From assembly GCF_900100335.1 (NCBI RefSeq), contig NZ_FNFE01000004.1, positions 248,001-312,000 on the forward strand: DNA of 64,000 bases, given 5' to 3'. How positions within the stretch are numbered: position 1 is the stretch's first letter; each line of letters begins with the position of its first letter. Positions 1 to 8,850 of the stretch are shown here, piece after piece. Under the pieces are notes generated by a model. It was not told the origin of the DNA. It saw nothing but the letters and a program-made list of their open reading frames with translations, and searched no databases. The translations under genes were made by a program, and so were the position numbers. The stretch comes from Natronorubrum texcoconense (GTDB lineage: Archaea; Halobacteriota; Halobacteria; Halobacteriales; Natrialbaceae).

Positions 1-1
1 T

Positions 2-448
2 CGAGACGACCGGGCAATCGAGGGCCTGCCGATCCGACTCGTGATCGCGCTGGTCGTCGGTGTGGCGGCGCTGGCGCTGATGCTGAATATGCTCGGTGGG
101 ATCGGTGATGTTGGGGATACTGAGGTGACCGTTGAAATTGAAAATGATGATCAAATAATCGACCCTGATTCGGACACCGAAGTGACTGTCTATGTGATTG
201 ATGAGAACGGTAATGATGTTGAAGATGCGACCGTGGTTGCAACAGCTGGATCTGCTCAATTAGAAGGTGTTGTGAGAGCAGATACTGATTCTGACAGTAA
301 TGAGGCTGAATTGGATTTTGATGAAGAACAAAGTCTTCGTGCTGATCAAGATATGGGCACCTTGGAATTAGAGATAATTCCTCCATCTGACAGCAATTAT
401 ATTGACGAGCAACCAAATCCAGAGATCCGCGTTGCGGAAACAAATTAA
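2..448 (+). CDS. Pilin-like / single-TM anchored surface protein, 5'-truncated
   Basis: The reading frame is open to the left edge of the window, so the gene starts upstream; an internal GTG at 41 is not the likely start, because codons before it give a conserved-looking haloarchaeal stretch (RAIEGLPIRLVIALVVGVAA). That stretch is a basic residue cluster followed by one hydrophobic helix, as in archaeal prepilin-like or N-terminally anchored surface proteins. The rest (about 115 residues) is acidic and threonine/valine rich, compatible with a small extracellular beta-sandwich of the carboxypeptidase-regulatory type. GC content drops abruptly after the helix (about position 110). The next surface gene follows 8 nt later, so the two are probably cotranscribed. 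The exact family is inferred. Confidence 0.7.
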   Translation, partial: RDDRAIEGLPIRLVIALVVGVAALALMLNMLGGIGDVGDTEVTVEIENDDQIIDPDSDTEVTVYVIDENGNDVEDATVVATAGSAQLEGVVRADTDSDSNEAELDFDEEQSLRADQDMGTLELEIIPPSDSNYIDEQPNPEIRVAETN

Positions 449-456
449 AATACCAC

Positions 457-2751
457 ATGATAATGAATTATTTATGTCGAGCATGCTTAATTTCTACTTT
501 TATAGTTCTCTCGATTTTAATCATATTTTCTGGCTCTGTAGTAGCAATGGAGTTGACTTTGGATGACTTGGACGGTGAGGGTACAACAGAGAACCCTTAC
601 AAAATCACCGAGGTTGACGAGTTGCAATTGATGAACGAGGACCTTAGTGCGCACTATGTTCTCGAAGAGGACATCGGCGCAAGTGAAACAGAAACATGGA
701 ATGGAGGTGCAGGGTTCGAACCAATCGGAGACCGCGATAGTCCATTCTCTGGATCATTTGACGGACAAGACCACGCTATCGAAGACCTCACAATTAATCG
801 TGCTGGCGAAGATGATATTGCCTTGTTCGGTGCAACAACCGGTCCAGTCGAATCAGTTTATATTGAAGACGCATTTGTAAGCGGAGACCGCGCAGCGGTT
901 GTTGTTAGCTACCTCGGTGGCGATCTTCGTTCAGTGTATGCGAGTGGTGAAATTGAAACTGAAAGAGGAGGTGGCTTAGTCAGGACGGATGATCGAGACT
1001 TGGAAAACACAATTGAACGATCGGGTTCGGATGTTGCGGTCAGAGGTGGTGATACTCGAGGATTTGGCGGAATAATTGGTAACGGCCAAGGAAATATCGA
1101 GATACTCAACTCGTATGCAACCGGAGAAGTTGAGGCTGAAGGTCGACAAGTTGGTGGACTAGTCGGAACACTAGGATCCAATTCAGCGATTCGAAATTCC
1201 TACGCAACTGGTAGTGTTACTGGTGATCGTGAGGTGGGTGGGCTCGTTGGAAACAACGAGGGCCCAGTCACAGACGTCTTTGCTCTCGGAACAATTCGCG
1301 GTAATTCAGAAACTGGTGCACTGGCTGGTGTAAATCAAGGTGATCGGTCTGGAACTGATGGAAGCATAACTAACGGATATTGGAATGCCGCTCTGTCGAA
1401 TCAGAACGTTGGTGATTCGAACGATGATGTTGGTACCTCTATTCGAACTAACGAGATTACTGGTTCCGATGCCACTGACAATTTAGATATAGACTTCGAC
1501 AACTTCTGGACGCTCACCGACGACTACCCAGTCCTCGAGTGGCAAGTCCAAGACCTCTCGATCGCCCTCGACGACTCGACCGTCGGCGAAGGCCAGCAAA
1601 CGGGAGTCACCGTCACGCTCACACTCGATGACGGCTCGACGGTCACCGCCTCCGAAGTCGCTGACTACGACGCCGGCGGCATCGTCGATGTCGATGCTGG
1701 CGTCGTCGACGCCAACCAGCAGGGGACAACCGAGATCACGGCTACCGTCGCCGATCAGAGCGACAGTGCCGAACTCGAGGTCGTCGAACCACCGAATATC
1801 GAACTCGAGGAGAGCGACCTCGATGCGGACGCCGTCGTCGAAGGCAGTCCGCTCACTGCGACGGCGACCTACGAGAACGACGGCGGGCCGGGCAGCCACA
1901 CCGCGGAACTGACGGCCAATGGCGAGGTCGTCGACACGCAGACCGTCTCGCTCGAGGCCGACGCGGAGACAGACGTCGACTTCGAATGGACGCCGGACGG
2001 TCCCGTCGGCACCGAGTACGACGTCTCCGTCGACGGGGCCGACCTCGGCTCGGTCGCGGTCGTCGAACCCGGCACGATTTCGCTCGCGGATATTTCGGTC
2101 CCCGAGGAGGTCGGCTCCGGCGAACCGTACGAGTTCACGGTCGACCTCGAGAACGCGGCCGACGAGACGGTGATCGACACCGTCGAGTACGAACTCGAGA
2201 GCCAGACTGCAATCACGGAACCGGTTGCCGTCGATTCCGACGGCTCGACTGCAACCCTCGGCTACGAGACCGATGTCGATACCGGTCTCACCGTCGTGCA
2301 CGCGGTGACGGTCGACGACGAAACGCTCGAAGCGACGAGCCAGGTCACCGAGCCTCCGTTGTTCGACGTCACTGACGTCGAGTCGCCCGAGGACGTCGAA
2401 TCCGGCGACGAGTTCGACCTCTCGGTGACGGTCGAGAACACCGGCGGCGTCGAGGGGACGCAGTCGGTCACCGTCTCGGACAACGACAGCGAAATCGCGA
2501 CCGAAGAACTGACGCTCGAGGCCGACTCGAGCGAGACGATCTCGCTGGCAGTGAGCGAGGACGCGACGGGCGAGTACGAGTACACGGTCGCGACCGACGA
2601 CGACGAGACCGATGTCACAGTCACGGTCTCGGAGGAGGCCGATGACGACGGGGCGGACGATTCGGATGGACTGCCCGGATTCGGTGCGGTCGTCGCGGTT
2701 GGTGCACTCGCGGTTGCGGTGGCAGTTGCGACACTGCGACGCCGAAACTAG
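457..2751 (+). CDS. Secreted surface protein with GLUG repeats, CARDB-like domains and PGF-CTERM anchor
   Basis: Signal peptide at residues 1-30 (hydrophobic core ending near VVAME). Residues about 200-300 carry GLUG-type repeats (SYATG...VGGLVG, three or four copies). Residues about 360-730 hold repeated acidic beta-domains resembling Big/CARDB modules. The C-terminus is a PGF motif, a hydrophobic helix and RRR: the PGF-CTERM signal recognised by archaeosortase A, so the mature protein should be lipid-anchored at the cell surface. The first about 345 codons are AT-rich with low halophilic codon bias, while the C-terminal half is GC-rich; the switch is near 1490. This suggests a recombined adhesin-like protein. 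Ligand unknown. Confidence 0.85.
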   Translation: MIMNYLCRACLISTFIVLSILIIFSGSVVAMELTLDDLDGEGTTENPYKITEVDELQLMNEDLSAHYVLEEDIGASETETWNGGAGFEPIGDRDSPFSGSFDGQDHAIEDLTINRAGEDDIALFGATTGPVESVYIEDAFVSGDRAAVVVSYLGGDLRSVYASGEIETERGGGLVRTDDRDLENTIERSGSDVAVRGGDTRGFGGIIGNGQGNIEILNSYATGEVEAEGRQVGGLVGTLGSNSAIRNSYATGSVTGDREVGGLVGNNEGPVTDVFALGTIRGNSETGALAGVNQGDRSGTDGSITNGYWNAALSNQNVGDSNDDVGTSIRTNEITGSDATDNLDIDFDNFWTLTDDYPVLEWQVQDLSIALDDSTVGEGQQTGVTVTLTLDDGSTVTASEVADYDAGGIVDVDAGVVDANQQGTTEITATVADQSDSAELEVVEPPNIELEESDLDADAVVEGSPLTATATYENDGGPGSHTAELTANGEVVDTQTVSLEADAETDVDFEWTPDGPVGTEYDVSVDGADLGSVAVVEPGTISLADISVPEEVGSGEPYEFTVDLENAADETVIDTVEYELESQTAITEPVAVDSDGSTATLGYETDVDTGLTVVHAVTVDDETLEATSQVTEPPLFDVTDVESPEDVESGDEFDLSVTVENTGGVEGTQSVTVSDNDSEIATEELTLEADSSETISLAVSEDATGEYEYTVATDDDETDVTVTVSEEADDDGADDSDGLPGFGAVVAVGALAVAVAVATLRRRN

Positions 2752-2936
2752 GTTGTCGAGACGTCTATCGGTACGATTCCAACGAGACACTTACGATCAG
2801 CTATGAACTGCAGACGCACGATTCGGTGGTATCCGGGGAACGGGAGTGGGACGGCTCCGAGCGGACGGAAAGCTTCGCGAGTAACGCCCTCGAGAGCGGG
2901 CAAGCACCGATCTCGAGACCGACGTACGAGGTGTCG

Positions 2937-4247
2937 ATGATCCCGTTGTTCGTAACGCCCGTCGAAATTCTCACGGGTGTGTCCATCGCCCTCCTGTTCG
3001 GCACCGTCTGTGCCGCAGTCGTCGGCTGTGCCTCCGTCGTGATCGGCTACGTCACAGACGAGGGGATCCCGTCGGTCGTAGGCGGTGTTGCGACCGTCGT
3101 ACTCACCGGCGCCGGCCTGTACGCCGCGGCCGTCGTCGACGGGAGTACGATCCAGCCCGGCCTGCTTCTCGGCGTCGGACTCGGCTTCGTCCTCGGGCTG
3201 TACGCGACGAGCTGGGGGAATCAGCTCGCTGTCGACTTGCCGCGGACTACCGCCGGCTCAACCGAACGTACGCAACCGCTCGCAGCGGACGCGATCGACG
3301 CGGTCGACGCGATGGGCCAGGTAACGATTCGCTCGAGCGGCGGCGTCCGCGAGTTCGAGGGGTACCCGCCGCTGGGTCCGGAGCTCCGAGCTACACTCGA
3401 GGACGGTGCTTGGCGACTCCCTGCGGACTGCCCGATCGCTGAACTCGAGACGCGCCTCGAGGATCGACTGCGGACGAGCTACGGTTTCGAGGCAGTGTCC
3501 GTCTCCGTCGACGGCCGTGGCCGGGCGACGATCACCGCGGCGCCACCCGCCAACGGTGTCGCGAAGCGAGTGCCGGAGGGGTGGCGTGCCGTGTCGACTC
3601 GAGCGCTTCTCCCGACAGGATTGGCGCCAGGCGACGACGTCCTCGTCGCCACCGAGTCGTCGACCGTCTCCGGAACGGTGCTCAGCGCGACCGCTGCCCC
3701 AGTTGCAGATTGTGGGTACACCAGTCCGAACACGGCTCCACATGACGATGGGCCGAGCGACAACCGATCCAAGAGCGGCAGTGGTTCGCTCTCGCCTGAC
3801 GCTGTAACGGGTGGGGGCGATGGATACGTGACCGTCGCCGTTCCGACCACTGATACGGATGTGCTTCTCGAGGACAAACAGGCCAGAATCGTCGTCAGGC
3901 CGTCCGGCTCTACCCACGAGTTCGACGCGATTTCGTTGCTCGAGCGGGATGGTACCGCGATTCGGCAGACAACCGTAACAGACGCGGTACGAGACGCCGT
4001 CTCCGACGAGGAGAGCGATCTCGATGTATTCGCGATCCGAAACGGAGAGCCGAGCGGTAGTGAGCCGGCAGCCGAGTACGAGTGGCGGTTCGAACCCGAT
4101 TCGGACGCACTCGAGATTGGTAGCGAGGTGTTCCTCCTGGGCTCAGATGTGGCCGCCTTCGGTCCCGAACCGGACGAAGAAGACGAGCAGGGTGAAAGGG
4201 GCGAGCGGGACGACGGAGAACCGGCAACTCCCGAGGTGAGTCACTGA
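2937..4247 (+). CDS. Membrane protein with TrkA_C/RCK-like C-terminus (first of a pair)
   Basis: About 436 residues. The N-terminus has three hydrophobic segments (roughly residues 8-35, 40-60 and 65-85), followed by a long soluble region. The C-terminal about 60 residues (ending in a strand like EIGSEVFLLGSD) fit the TrkA_C regulatory fold found in K+ transport and channel regulators. ATG 2937 is chosen because it places the first helix near the N-terminus; the frame is open to 2826, and GTG 2931 is an alternative. A low-complexity Ser/Asp-rich linker sits around 3720-3800. The paralogous next gene starts 1 nt after the stop codon, so the two are translationally linked. Likely role: regulatory partner of cation transport; specific ion unknown. 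Confidence 0.72.
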   Translation: MIPLFVTPVEILTGVSIALLFGTVCAAVVGCASVVIGYVTDEGIPSVVGGVATVVLTGAGLYAAAVVDGSTIQPGLLLGVGLGFVLGLYATSWGNQLAVDLPRTTAGSTERTQPLAADAIDAVDAMGQVTIRSSGGVREFEGYPPLGPELRATLEDGAWRLPADCPIAELETRLEDRLRTSYGFEAVSVSVDGRGRATITAAPPANGVAKRVPEGWRAVSTRALLPTGLAPGDDVLVATESSTVSGTVLSATAAPVADCGYTSPNTAPHDDGPSDNRSKSGSGSLSPDAVTGGGDGYVTVAVPTTDTDVLLEDKQARIVVRPSGSTHEFDAISLLERDGTAIRQTTVTDAVRDAVSDEESDLDVFAIRNGEPSGSEPAAEYEWRFEPDSDALEIGSEVFLLGSDVAAFGPEPDEEDEQGERGERDDGEPATPEVSH

Positions 4248-4248
4248 G

Positions 4249-5487
4249 ATGACGATCGCACTCGGACTCGAGGCAGTCGCTTCGACACACCCGCTGCAGA
4301 CCGGTGGGGAGTTCGGCGGCAACACGACGCTCGAATGGACGCGAACCGCACTGCTCGGCATTCTCGGCTACGGACTGCTGGCGGGCGTCGGAGGGCTCGT
4401 GGTCGCGTTCGGCTATCGAGCGCTGACCGTTCGCGAACTCCCGATCGGACCGGCAGTCCTCGCCGGGACTGCCCTGCCGGCGGGCTGGCTGACGGCGGAG
4501 GCGCTTCGCCACGGCGAGGTCGTCGCTGACTCGCCGCTGGTTCACTACACCTCGGGGACGTTCCTTCTCGGCGTGTTGTTCGTCGGCTGTGTCGCCGCGT
4601 TCGGAGGTCATCGGCTCGGCGACCACCTCGCCTGTGGCGTCTATGAGATTACGACGATCGAGCACAGCGGCCCGGTCGCGACGCTCGTCCAGTCGGCCGG
4701 CCTCGCGACCGTCGTGCAGTTGCCTGCGTCGATCGACGACGCCGAAGGCTACCCGCCCGTCGACGACGAACGCAAGCGAGCGCTCGCGGATCGGCAGTTC
4801 CTGTTCCCGAGCGGGCTGTCGGTCCCGGAGCGTCGGTCTCGACTGGAGTCTCGTATCGAGTCGGATTTCGGCGTCGGCTACGTTCGCGCCGATCTCACCG
4901 ACGCAGGTGCCGTGACGTCGATCGCCGTCGGCGACCAACAGGCTGGTGTGAGTTCGACGCTGGGGCCGGATCAGGTGGCCGTCGCGATCGCCGGCGACCC
5001 GTCGCCGCGAGCGAGCGCCGGCGATCCGATCGAGATCTGGACGGCCGACGAGGACTCGAGCCGGCTCGTCACGACCGGAATGTTACGGGCGAGTGCCGGT
5101 TCGGTCACGACCGTGGTTGTCGACGCGGACGACGCGGACGCGTTCGAACCGAACGGCCGCTACCAGCTCACGACGCGGCCGGAGACGCCGAGCGACGGGC
5201 ATGCGCTCGTCTCCGCGATCCGGGCTGGAGATGAGACGGTCACGGCGATCACCGTCGAGGATGAGGGCCCGCTCGCGAGCGAGTTCGCCGGCTGGGTTCC
5301 CGGGACCGTCCTCGTGATCGACCGAGGCGAAGAGATCCTCTCGCTACCGGCTGACAAGGAGCCGCTGCAGCCCGACGACAGGGTGTACGTCTTCGGGACG
5401 CCGACGGAACTCGAGGCGCTTGCAACCGAACTCGAGCCATCTCTCACACCGGAGACACGGACCGAACGGACCAACGCTACGAACTGA
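4249..5487 (+). CDS. Membrane protein with TrkA_C domain (second of a pair)
   Basis: 412 residues, same plan as the upstream gene: three or four hydrophobic helices in the first 130 residues, then a conserved EGYPP motif also present in the partner (GYPPLGPE there, GYPPVDDE here), then a soluble region ending in a TrkA_C-like segment (DDRVYVFGTPTELEALA). The shared motif and order show that the two genes arose by duplication and probably make a hetero-oligomer. ATG 4249 follows the preceding TGA immediately. TrkA_C domains bind nucleotide or ion ligands in K+ and other transport systems; which transporter this pair serves cannot be read from the window. Confidence 0.75.
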   Translation: MTIALGLEAVASTHPLQTGGEFGGNTTLEWTRTALLGILGYGLLAGVGGLVVAFGYRALTVRELPIGPAVLAGTALPAGWLTAEALRHGEVVADSPLVHYTSGTFLLGVLFVGCVAAFGGHRLGDHLACGVYEITTIEHSGPVATLVQSAGLATVVQLPASIDDAEGYPPVDDERKRALADRQFLFPSGLSVPERRSRLESRIESDFGVGYVRADLTDAGAVTSIAVGDQQAGVSSTLGPDQVAVAIAGDPSPRASAGDPIEIWTADEDSSRLVTTGMLRASAGSVTTVVVDADDADAFEPNGRYQLTTRPETPSDGHALVSAIRAGDETVTAITVEDEGPLASEFAGWVPGTVLVIDRGEEILSLPADKEPLQPDDRVYVFGTPTELEALATELEPSLTPETRTERTNATN

Positions 5488-5572
5488 TCGACACGGTTCG
5501 AAGCGCGCGGTATCGGTCGGCTAGTCGCCCGTTTCCGTGATGATTCACCGACTCGGTCGATCTGCTCTGGTC

Positions 5573-6502
5573 TCAGTCTTCCGATGCGAACGACACGTGA
5601 TTGGGGTCGATCGTTCGGCCGCTGAACGGCAGTCGCTCCTGAAGCCACTCGACCGGTGGCCAGTCGTTCATCCGTTCGGCGACGATCGGGACGGCTAAAA
5701 TTGCGCCGGTCACGGCCGCGTAGCCGATGATTTCGACGGCGTCAAGGAGCACGTGATCCGGCCAGAAGACGGGTACCGCCCGAAGGCCGAGAATCACCGG
5801 AATACAGAGGTACGCCAGAAGCAAGATCGCTGCGCCGCGTGGCTGTGGCGACCGCGATTTGACGTACTGCCAGGAGACGGTCGCGCCGAGTGCGGCACCG
5901 ATCGTCATCGTCGTGAATTCCCGCGAGCCTAGGCCCAATGCCAGAATCGCGATGATGCCCGAGAGGACGAAGATCGAGCCCGGTTCGGCGGTTTTACCGT
6001 GGAACACGACTGCGACGAAGACGAGCCCGATACCGACGCCCACGAGTACGTCGCCAACGAAGTGAACGCCGATAACGATCCGCGAGAGCGCGATCAGGAA
6101 GATGATCGTGCCGGCGGCAACGTACCGTTGGAGTCGCGTGCCGGTGTCTGCGACCACTGCGAGCGCGCCGTAGAAGGCGGCCGCACCCATCGCGTGCGCG
6201 CTCGGAAAGCTGTACCCACCGTAGCCGCCCGACAGTTCCGGCCGAGGACGGACGAATATCCCCTTCATCCCGGCGCTGATCGCGAGCGCACCGAGTCCGA
6301 TCGCGATTACGAGCGTGCGCTGCTCGCGGCGGGATTCGGCGCCGAACCAGTAGAGTAGCGTCGCGAAGACGATCAACACCGCGCCGTCGCCGAGATGTGT
6401 GACGTACTCGAAAAGCGTAATCGCGGTCTCCGGAACTACGCTCCTGATCGTCTCGTTCGTCGATTCGTCGAAGAAGACGTCCTCGAGCGTCGCCGTCGCC
6501 AT
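5573..6502 (-). CDS. PAP2-family membrane phosphatase
   Basis: 309 residues from ATG 6502; an upstream in-frame extension to 6685 overlaps the divergent neighbour and lacks conserved features, so it is not used. The three PAP2 phosphatase motifs are present in order: K-x6-RP (KGIFVRPRP), PSAH (PSGH variant) and SR-x5-H-x3-D (SRIVIGVHFVGD). About eight hydrophobic helices are visible. The family hydrolyses phosphatidic acid, isoprenyl pyrophosphates or similar phospholipids at the membrane; in archaea an isoprenoid phosphate substrate is plausible but not shown. It is divergently transcribed from the aminopeptidase gene with a 100-bp shared control region. Confidence 0.9.
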   Translation of the reverse strand: MATATLEDVFFDESTNETIRSVVPETAITLFEYVTHLGDGAVLIVFATLLYWFGAESRREQRTLVIAIGLGALAISAGMKGIFVRPRPELSGGYGGYSFPSAHAMGAAAFYGALAVVADTGTRLQRYVAAGTIIFLIALSRIVIGVHFVGDVLVGVGIGLVFVAVVFHGKTAEPGSIFVLSGIIAILALGLGSREFTTMTIGAALGATVSWQYVKSRSPQPRGAAILLLAYLCIPVILGLRAVPVFWPDHVLLDAVEIIGYAAVTGAILAVPIVAERMNDWPPVEWLQERLPFSGRTIDPNHVSFASED

Positions 6503-6602
6503 GCGTTCCGTGAACAGTTGTATGCCTACCTGAAAACGGTATCGCCCGAGGCGACGGCCGGTAAAGCCAACAGCTTTCGGGGTCGTTGCGTAGATATACG
6601 CT

Positions 6603-7553
6603 ATGTCCGAACTCCGCGCAGCCGCCGAGACGGCAGTTCGCCAGTGTCTGGCCCTCGAGAGCGACGAATCGTGTGCGATCGTCACCGACGATAAACGCGA
6701 GCCGATCGGGAACGTGCTGTACGAGGTCGCTAGCGAGATCGCCGACGAGTCGGTGATCGTTCGCTATCCGCCCGGAGAGACCCACGGCAGCGAGCCGCCC
6801 GCACCCGTCGCGGCGGCGATGGCCGGCGCGGACGTCGTGCTCGCGCCGACGACGAAGAGTCTGAGCCACACCCGTGCTCGAACCGAGGCCAACGACGCCG
6901 GCGCTCGCGTCGCGACGCTGCCGGGGATCACCGAGGACGTCTTCACGACGGGGCTGGACGCCGACTACGAGTCCATCGCGGCCCACTGCGACGACGTGAT
7001 CGAGCAGGTCGCCGACGCGGACGAGATTCGGGTCACGACGCCGGCCGGCACCGACATCGCCTTCGGAATCGGCGACCGAGAGTGGCTCGCAGACACCGGT
7101 ATCGTTCACGAACCCGGCATCATGTCGAACCTGCCGGCGGGCGAAGTGTTCGTCAGTCCCGAAACCGCGACCGGGACGTTCGTCGTCGACGGGACGATGC
7201 GTCCCCACGGGCTACTCGAGGCAGACCACCAGCTGACGTTCGAGGTCGAAGATGGACTCGTCACGCACATCTCGGACGACGAAATTCGCGCGACAGTCGA
7301 GGGCGCGGCCGAAGACGTCGGTGACGCCGCCTACAACCTCGCGGAGCTGGGTATCGGGACGAACGTGGCCGTCACCGAACTCGTCGGCTCCGTTCTGCTC
7401 GACGAAAAGGCCGCTGGAACCGTTCACATCGCGATCGGTGACAACGCTGGCATCGGCGGCGAGACGGAGGCTCCGATCCACCTCGACGGAATCCTGCGGG
7501 AGCCGACGGTGTATGCGGACGACGCGGAAGTGAAACTTCCGCGGGCAGAGTGA
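6603..7553 (+). CDS. Aminopeptidase, M29-like metallopeptidase
   Basis: 316 residues. The sequence shows the M29 (thermophilic aminopeptidase T/S) signature: a SNLPAGEVF stretch with a metal-binding Glu, a downstream region with alternating Gly and acidic residues around ELGIGTN, and a C-terminal IHLDG segment supplying His/Asp ligands. These enzymes are cytosolic, use two divalent metal ions and remove N-terminal residues from peptides. It lacks the extra N-terminal length of bacterial aminopeptidase T (about 400 residues), as is common for haloarchaeal members. ATG 6603 lies just after an AT-rich block (gtagatatac). The last codons run into a hairpin array. Confidence 0.85.
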   Translation: MSELRAAAETAVRQCLALESDESCAIVTDDKREPIGNVLYEVASEIADESVIVRYPPGETHGSEPPAPVAAAMAGADVVLAPTTKSLSHTRARTEANDAGARVATLPGITEDVFTTGLDADYESIAAHCDDVIEQVADADEIRVTTPAGTDIAFGIGDREWLADTGIVHEPGIMSNLPAGEVFVSPETATGTFVVDGTMRPHGLLEADHQLTFEVEDGLVTHISDDEIRATVEGAAEDVGDAAYNLAELGIGTNVAVTELVGSVLLDEKAAGTVHIAIGDNAGIGGETEAPIHLDGILREPTVYADDAEVKLPRAE

Positions 7554-7661
7554 GCGGCGAGAGCCGCGAACAGGGAAGTCGTTAGACTTCCAGCAGCGAA
7601 GGGCGATCAGCCGTGAGCAGGGGAGGTCGTAGACCTCCCGAAAGGCGAGCGGTGAAACCGC
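7524..7661 (+). repeat. Array of five short hairpins at the 3' end of the aminopeptidase gene
   Basis: Five perfect small inverted repeats follow each other: 7524-7542 (arms gcggaagt/acttccgc), 7554-7567 (gcggc/gccgc), 7574-7591 (ggaagtc/gacttcc), 7621-7639 (gggaggtc/gacctccc) and 7649-7661 (gcggt/accgc). The spacers share the words gcgagc and agcaggg(g)aagtc, so the array looks like three degenerate tandem units of about 45 nt. It begins inside the last codons of the upstream gene. It could be a transcription end or RNA-stability region; its function is unknown. Confidence 0.8.
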
Positions 7662-7717
7662 GAGCAGGGGAAGTCAAACGGTAAAGACGCTCGAGCCCGT
7701 CCGATAGCCCAGATCGA

Positions 7718-8638
7718 ATGGACGACGCCGAAACCACAGCGAGCGGAAACGGGGCCGAAAACCGCACCGTCGAGGACGTCGATCCCGCAGCGGCGTTCGC
7801 CGCGCTCGGCAACTCGACGCGCGTCGAGATTCTGCAGGCGTTTCGCGAGCACCATCTGGCGAATCCGACGGCGTCGGCGGCCGCGTTCTCGACGCTCCGA
7901 AAGGCCGTCGGGATCAGGGATTCGGGCCAGTTCCGGTACCACCTCGAGCAGCTCCGGGGAACGTTCGTCGAGAAGTGCGACGAGGACTATCGACTCACGT
8001 ACGCCGGCTCGAAGGTGATCGACGCGATCATCGCGGGCACCTACACCGGTCGGACGCGACTCGGCCCGGTTGCCCTCGACAGCGGCTGTAGCCGTTGCGG
8101 GACGGCTGCCCACGCGAGCTACCGAGACGGCATTCTCGAGGTGACCTGCGAGGACGATCACCCGTTGTTTTACTGGTCGGTGCCGCCGAACGCCGCGGTC
8201 GAGGCCTCGCTCGAGGAATTGGTCGAACTGGCGACGACGCTGGCCCTGCAGTCCTATGAACTGGTCGCCGACGGCACCTGTTCGGAGTGTTACTCCGCCG
8301 TCGAGCCGACCATTCGAACCGTCCACAGCGAGGAAGCCGGCGGATCGGTCCGGTTTTCAGCCCGGTGTCGAGCCTGCGCCGCCACCTGGGACGCACCGGT
8401 CGGCTTCGTCCTGCTCGACCATCCCGAGATCGAGTTGCTGTATCACCAGCAGGGGCGACCGATCAGCAGCCAGTACTGGTGGGAGCTCGAGGTCGTCGAT
8501 CGAACCGAGATTACGGTTCTCGAGGAGGACCCGCTCCGCGTTCGGCTGTCGGTCACGATCGGCGAGACGCCCGTCCGGGCGACGGTGGACGAATCGGCTC
8601 GCGTCGTCGGTCTCGACTGTCCGGCGAACATGGACTGA
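7718..8638 (+). CDS. Winged-helix (ArsR-like) transcriptional regulator with zinc ribbons
   Basis: 306 residues. Residues about 25-95 form an ArsR-type winged helix (AAFAALGNSTRVEILQAF; recognition region ending in FRYHLEQL). The middle and C-terminal parts hold CxxC pairs (CSRC, CSEC, CRAC), typical of the haloarchaeal DUF7351-type regulators with zinc-ribbon effector domains. ATG 7718 starts just upstream of the first acidic segment. It probably binds DNA as a dimer; target genes and ligand are unknown. It stands alone, between the hairpin array and a long non-coding leader of the peptidase gene. Confidence 0.85.
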   Translation: MDDAETTASGNGAENRTVEDVDPAAAFAALGNSTRVEILQAFREHHLANPTASAAAFSTLRKAVGIRDSGQFRYHLEQLRGTFVEKCDEDYRLTYAGSKVIDAIIAGTYTGRTRLGPVALDSGCSRCGTAAHASYRDGILEVTCEDDHPLFYWSVPPNAAVEASLEELVELATTLALQSYELVADGTCSECYSAVEPTIRTVHSEEAGGSVRFSARCRACAATWDAPVGFVLLDHPEIELLYHQQGRPISSQYWWELEVVDRTEITVLEEDPLRVRLSVTIGETPVRATVDESARVVGLDCPANMD

Positions 8639-8795
8639 GCTGCGACAACGTGACAGAACTGTCCGTTCGTCGCCGTTCCGATTGTCTACCAACTGGCAGT
8701 GCATCGGCTCGGTACGTACCGACTGGACTGATTGTGGACGGACGCGAGCGGCCTCGAGTCGCTTCGGATCGCCCGCTTGCTTTTGTGATATTTCG

Positions 8796-8803
8796 CTTAT
8801 AGA
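8796..8803 (+). promoter_or_regulatory. Probable TATA box of the M23 peptidase gene
   Basis: The AT-rich element cttataga stands out from GC-rich surroundings, 48 nt before the ATG at 8851. Spacing allows a short leader. No BRE was verified. Confidence 0.35.
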
Positions 8804-8850
8804 AAAACCCTTCGCCAAACGTTGATTCTCTCGGACGCATTCGAGAGCGT

